NCBI GenBank assembly: GCA_034429745.1
Contig: DAOUFY010000018.1
Location: forward strand, 1 to 34,142
Length of the DNA stretch: 34,142 bases
From: JBAXBF01 sp034429745
GTDB taxonomy: Bacteria; Chloroflexota; Anaerolineae; Anaerolineales; DRKV01
Direction of reading: 5' to 3'
Shown: piece after piece, positions 33,225 through 34,142 of the stretch
How the letters are laid out: every line of letters begins with the position of its first letter
How positions within the stretch are numbered: position 1 is the first letter of the stretch
Translations under genes and position numbers: made by a program
The notes under the pieces: model-generated
Told to the model about the DNA's origin: nothing
Seen by the model: the letters and a program-made list of their open reading frames with translations, nothing else
The model's database searches: none

Positions 33225-33338
33225 AGCTCTCCTTTTCTAATTTCAAATAGTGGGTGGAAGTGGAATTTTTGGTTAATTGCTTTACACATGCAGAGTCTCT
33301 TTTTATTACAGATCAGTTGCACTGTATTTTATAAAATC

Positions 33339-33362
33339 GTCAACGTCAACGACAACGTTGAC
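33339..33362. promoter_or_regulatory. GTCAAC hexamer array, candidate LacI-family operator
   Basis: Four abutting hexamers read GTCAAC, GTCAAC, GACAAC and GTTGAC. The outer eight bases form a perfect inverted repeat (GTCAACGT and ACGTTGAC). The last two hexamers form a near-perfect 12-bp palindrome with an AACGTT core, typical of LacI-family operators. The array lies just downstream of the predicted transcription start, where a repressor would block the pentose operon. Confidence 0.65.
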
Positions 33363-33373
33363 AGTCTAGATAT

Positions 33374-33402
33374 ATTCTAACCGAAAACTTAGCGCTTGTC
33401 AA
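33374..33402 (-). promoter_or_regulatory. Sigma70 promoter of the pentose operon
   Basis: On the minus strand TTGACA (33397-33402) and TAGAAT (33374-33379) are separated by 17 bases. The start should fall near 33367, giving a leader of about 140 bases that includes the operator array. Confidence 0.82.
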
Positions 33403-33449
33403 TATTTTTACGAAACCGTTATCAGCTTTTCTGCATTTTCACATTACCC

Positions 33450-34142
33450 TCATGACTTTTTTATGGCAATCATACCTATGGTATCAAAATACCTCCCCTG
33501 TTCAGCTTTCATCATTTCTACATCTCGTTGAGCGTAAGGATTGCTGCACTGAAGCCATTCATTCCACGCAGCTTCATGGCATGCCTGGGAAAAACATTCC
33601 ACCTGCGTAATGTTTGGCGATTTCTCCCAAAGTGCTTTCCACCACTGTGCTGAATACATGTTCATATTTTCCACCCAAAAAGGCTGCAGTTCAGGTGGTA
33701 CTTCATTGAAAAAATCTTTTTTCAAGCCCGGCACTGATATGGCTATAATGCCATTATCCTTTACTAAAGGAATTAGATATTGATCTAAATATTCAGCTTC
33801 TGCTCCATAATAATGAAAAGAATCAATACTTATTACTGCGTCAAAGTAATTCTCAGCAAAAGGCAGTGCGTGTGCTTCAGCATAAATTGGAATGATTTTA
33901 TCTTCAAGCCCAAATTGCATAATGCGCTTATAATTTTCTGAAGGGTTAATCCACAGATCTACAGCAAATACTTGAGCATTAACCTCTTTAGCTAGAAAGA
34001 TCGAGGTTAAACCTGTGCCGCAGCCCAAATCCAAAATGCGCAGGGGTAACGATTGCCAAGTTATTTTTTCCGTAAGCTCTTCAACAAGTCTCAGGCAATT
34101 TGGACCCATCATGTTCTGCAATAAAAAATCTGCTTCAAAAGT
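33450..34142 (-). CDS. Class I SAM-dependent methyltransferase, 5' end outside window
   Basis: 230 residues are visible and the frame stays open to the window edge, so the N-terminus is missing. TTG 34121 is an in-frame possible start, but upstream codons continue without a stop. Motif I ILDLGCGTGLTSIFLAKEV, the acidic end of strand 2 in VFAVDLWI, ALPFAENYFDAVISIDSFHYYG and a long C-terminal part with SNPYAQRDVEMMKAEQGRYFDTIGMIAIKKS mark a small-molecule type methyltransferase (Methyltransf_11/25). Substrate unknown. Its stop is 47 bases before the -35 box of the pentose operon on the same strand. Confidence 0.88.
   Translation of the reverse strand, partial: TFEADFLLQNMMGPNCLRLVEELTEKITWQSLPLRILDLGCGTGLTSIFLAKEVNAQVFAVDLWINPSENYKRIMQFGLEDKIIPIYAEAHALPFAENYFDAVISIDSFHYYGAEAEYLDQYLIPLVKDNGIIAISVPGLKKDFFNEVPPELQPFWVENMNMYSAQWWKALWEKSPNITQVECFSQACHEAAWNEWLQCSNPYAQRDVEMMKAEQGRYFDTIGMIAIKKS

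Noticed and set aside
1..34142. tRNA, rRNA, CRISPR, prophage or insertion sequence
   Set aside because: No cloverleaf, regular direct-repeat array, transposase, integrase or terminal inverted repeat was seen on either strand.

Overview
The window is about 34 kb of bacterial chromosome of moderate GC, close-packed and with no phage, insertion sequence, CRISPR array or recognisable RNA gene. The gene set (GAF/HD-GYP regulator, MiaB, M24 peptidase, PlsX, Thr/Pro-rich lipoproteins, a TPR/lytic transglycosylase lipoprotein, an SbcC-type ATPase and a Frc/Rbs-type sugar operon with a UroD-family gene) fits an anaerobic Chloroflexota (Anaerolineae) genome best. That placement is an inference from style, not proof. 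Sigma70-like promoters are unusually easy to read: five sites have a -35 box close to TTGACA, a spacer of exactly 17 nt and a -10 box close to TATAAT.

Region 1 (1-5400, + strand): the 3' part of an unrecognised gene, a small YeaQ/YmgE-type membrane protein, then a GAF-HD-GYP phosphodiesterase, miaB, a small membrane protein overlapping the miaB end, and an M24 (Xaa-Pro type) peptidase closed by a terminator. Region 2 (5464-7234, - strand): a membrane protein with a possible degenerate NERD-like domain, and plsX. Region 3 (7414-14915, + strand): a very large propeller-like lipoprotein whose promoter lies almost on its start codon, an SbcC/Rad50-like ATPase without a visible SbcD, and a TPR plus lytic transglycosylase lipoprotein. 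Region 4 (14992-17723): a divergent locus with an SDR oxidoreductase overlapping a TetR regulator on one strand, and a second SDR followed by a tiny Cys/Trp-rich protein on the other. Two consensus promoters face away from each other in the gap. Region 5 (17794-23075, - strand): dnaK alone, a zinc-ribbon membrane protein and an orphan PAS histidine kinase. Region 6 (23355-24614, +): ahcY.

Region 7 (24741-33224, - strand) is the most interesting part: a seven-gene pentose operon read from one strong promoter. Its order is a FucI-type sugar isomerase, AraB ribulokinase, AraD epimerase, sugar-binding protein, single-domain ABC ATPase, permease with an inserted membrane segment, and a UroD-family protein. 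AraD keeps the epimerase residues (D76, H95, H97, D120), so the pathway most likely turns L-arabinose into D-xylulose 5-phosphate with a FucI-fold enzyme standing in for AraA. The promoter is followed by four GTCAAC-type hexamers that look like a LacI-family operator. A perfect 12-bp hairpin separates the binding protein from the ATPase. A candidate AUU-start leader ORF sits before the binding protein. The window ends in the 3' part of a methyltransferase gene.

No stretch longer than 300 bases lacks a gene. The longest gaps (23076-23354 and 33225-33449) hold promoters.
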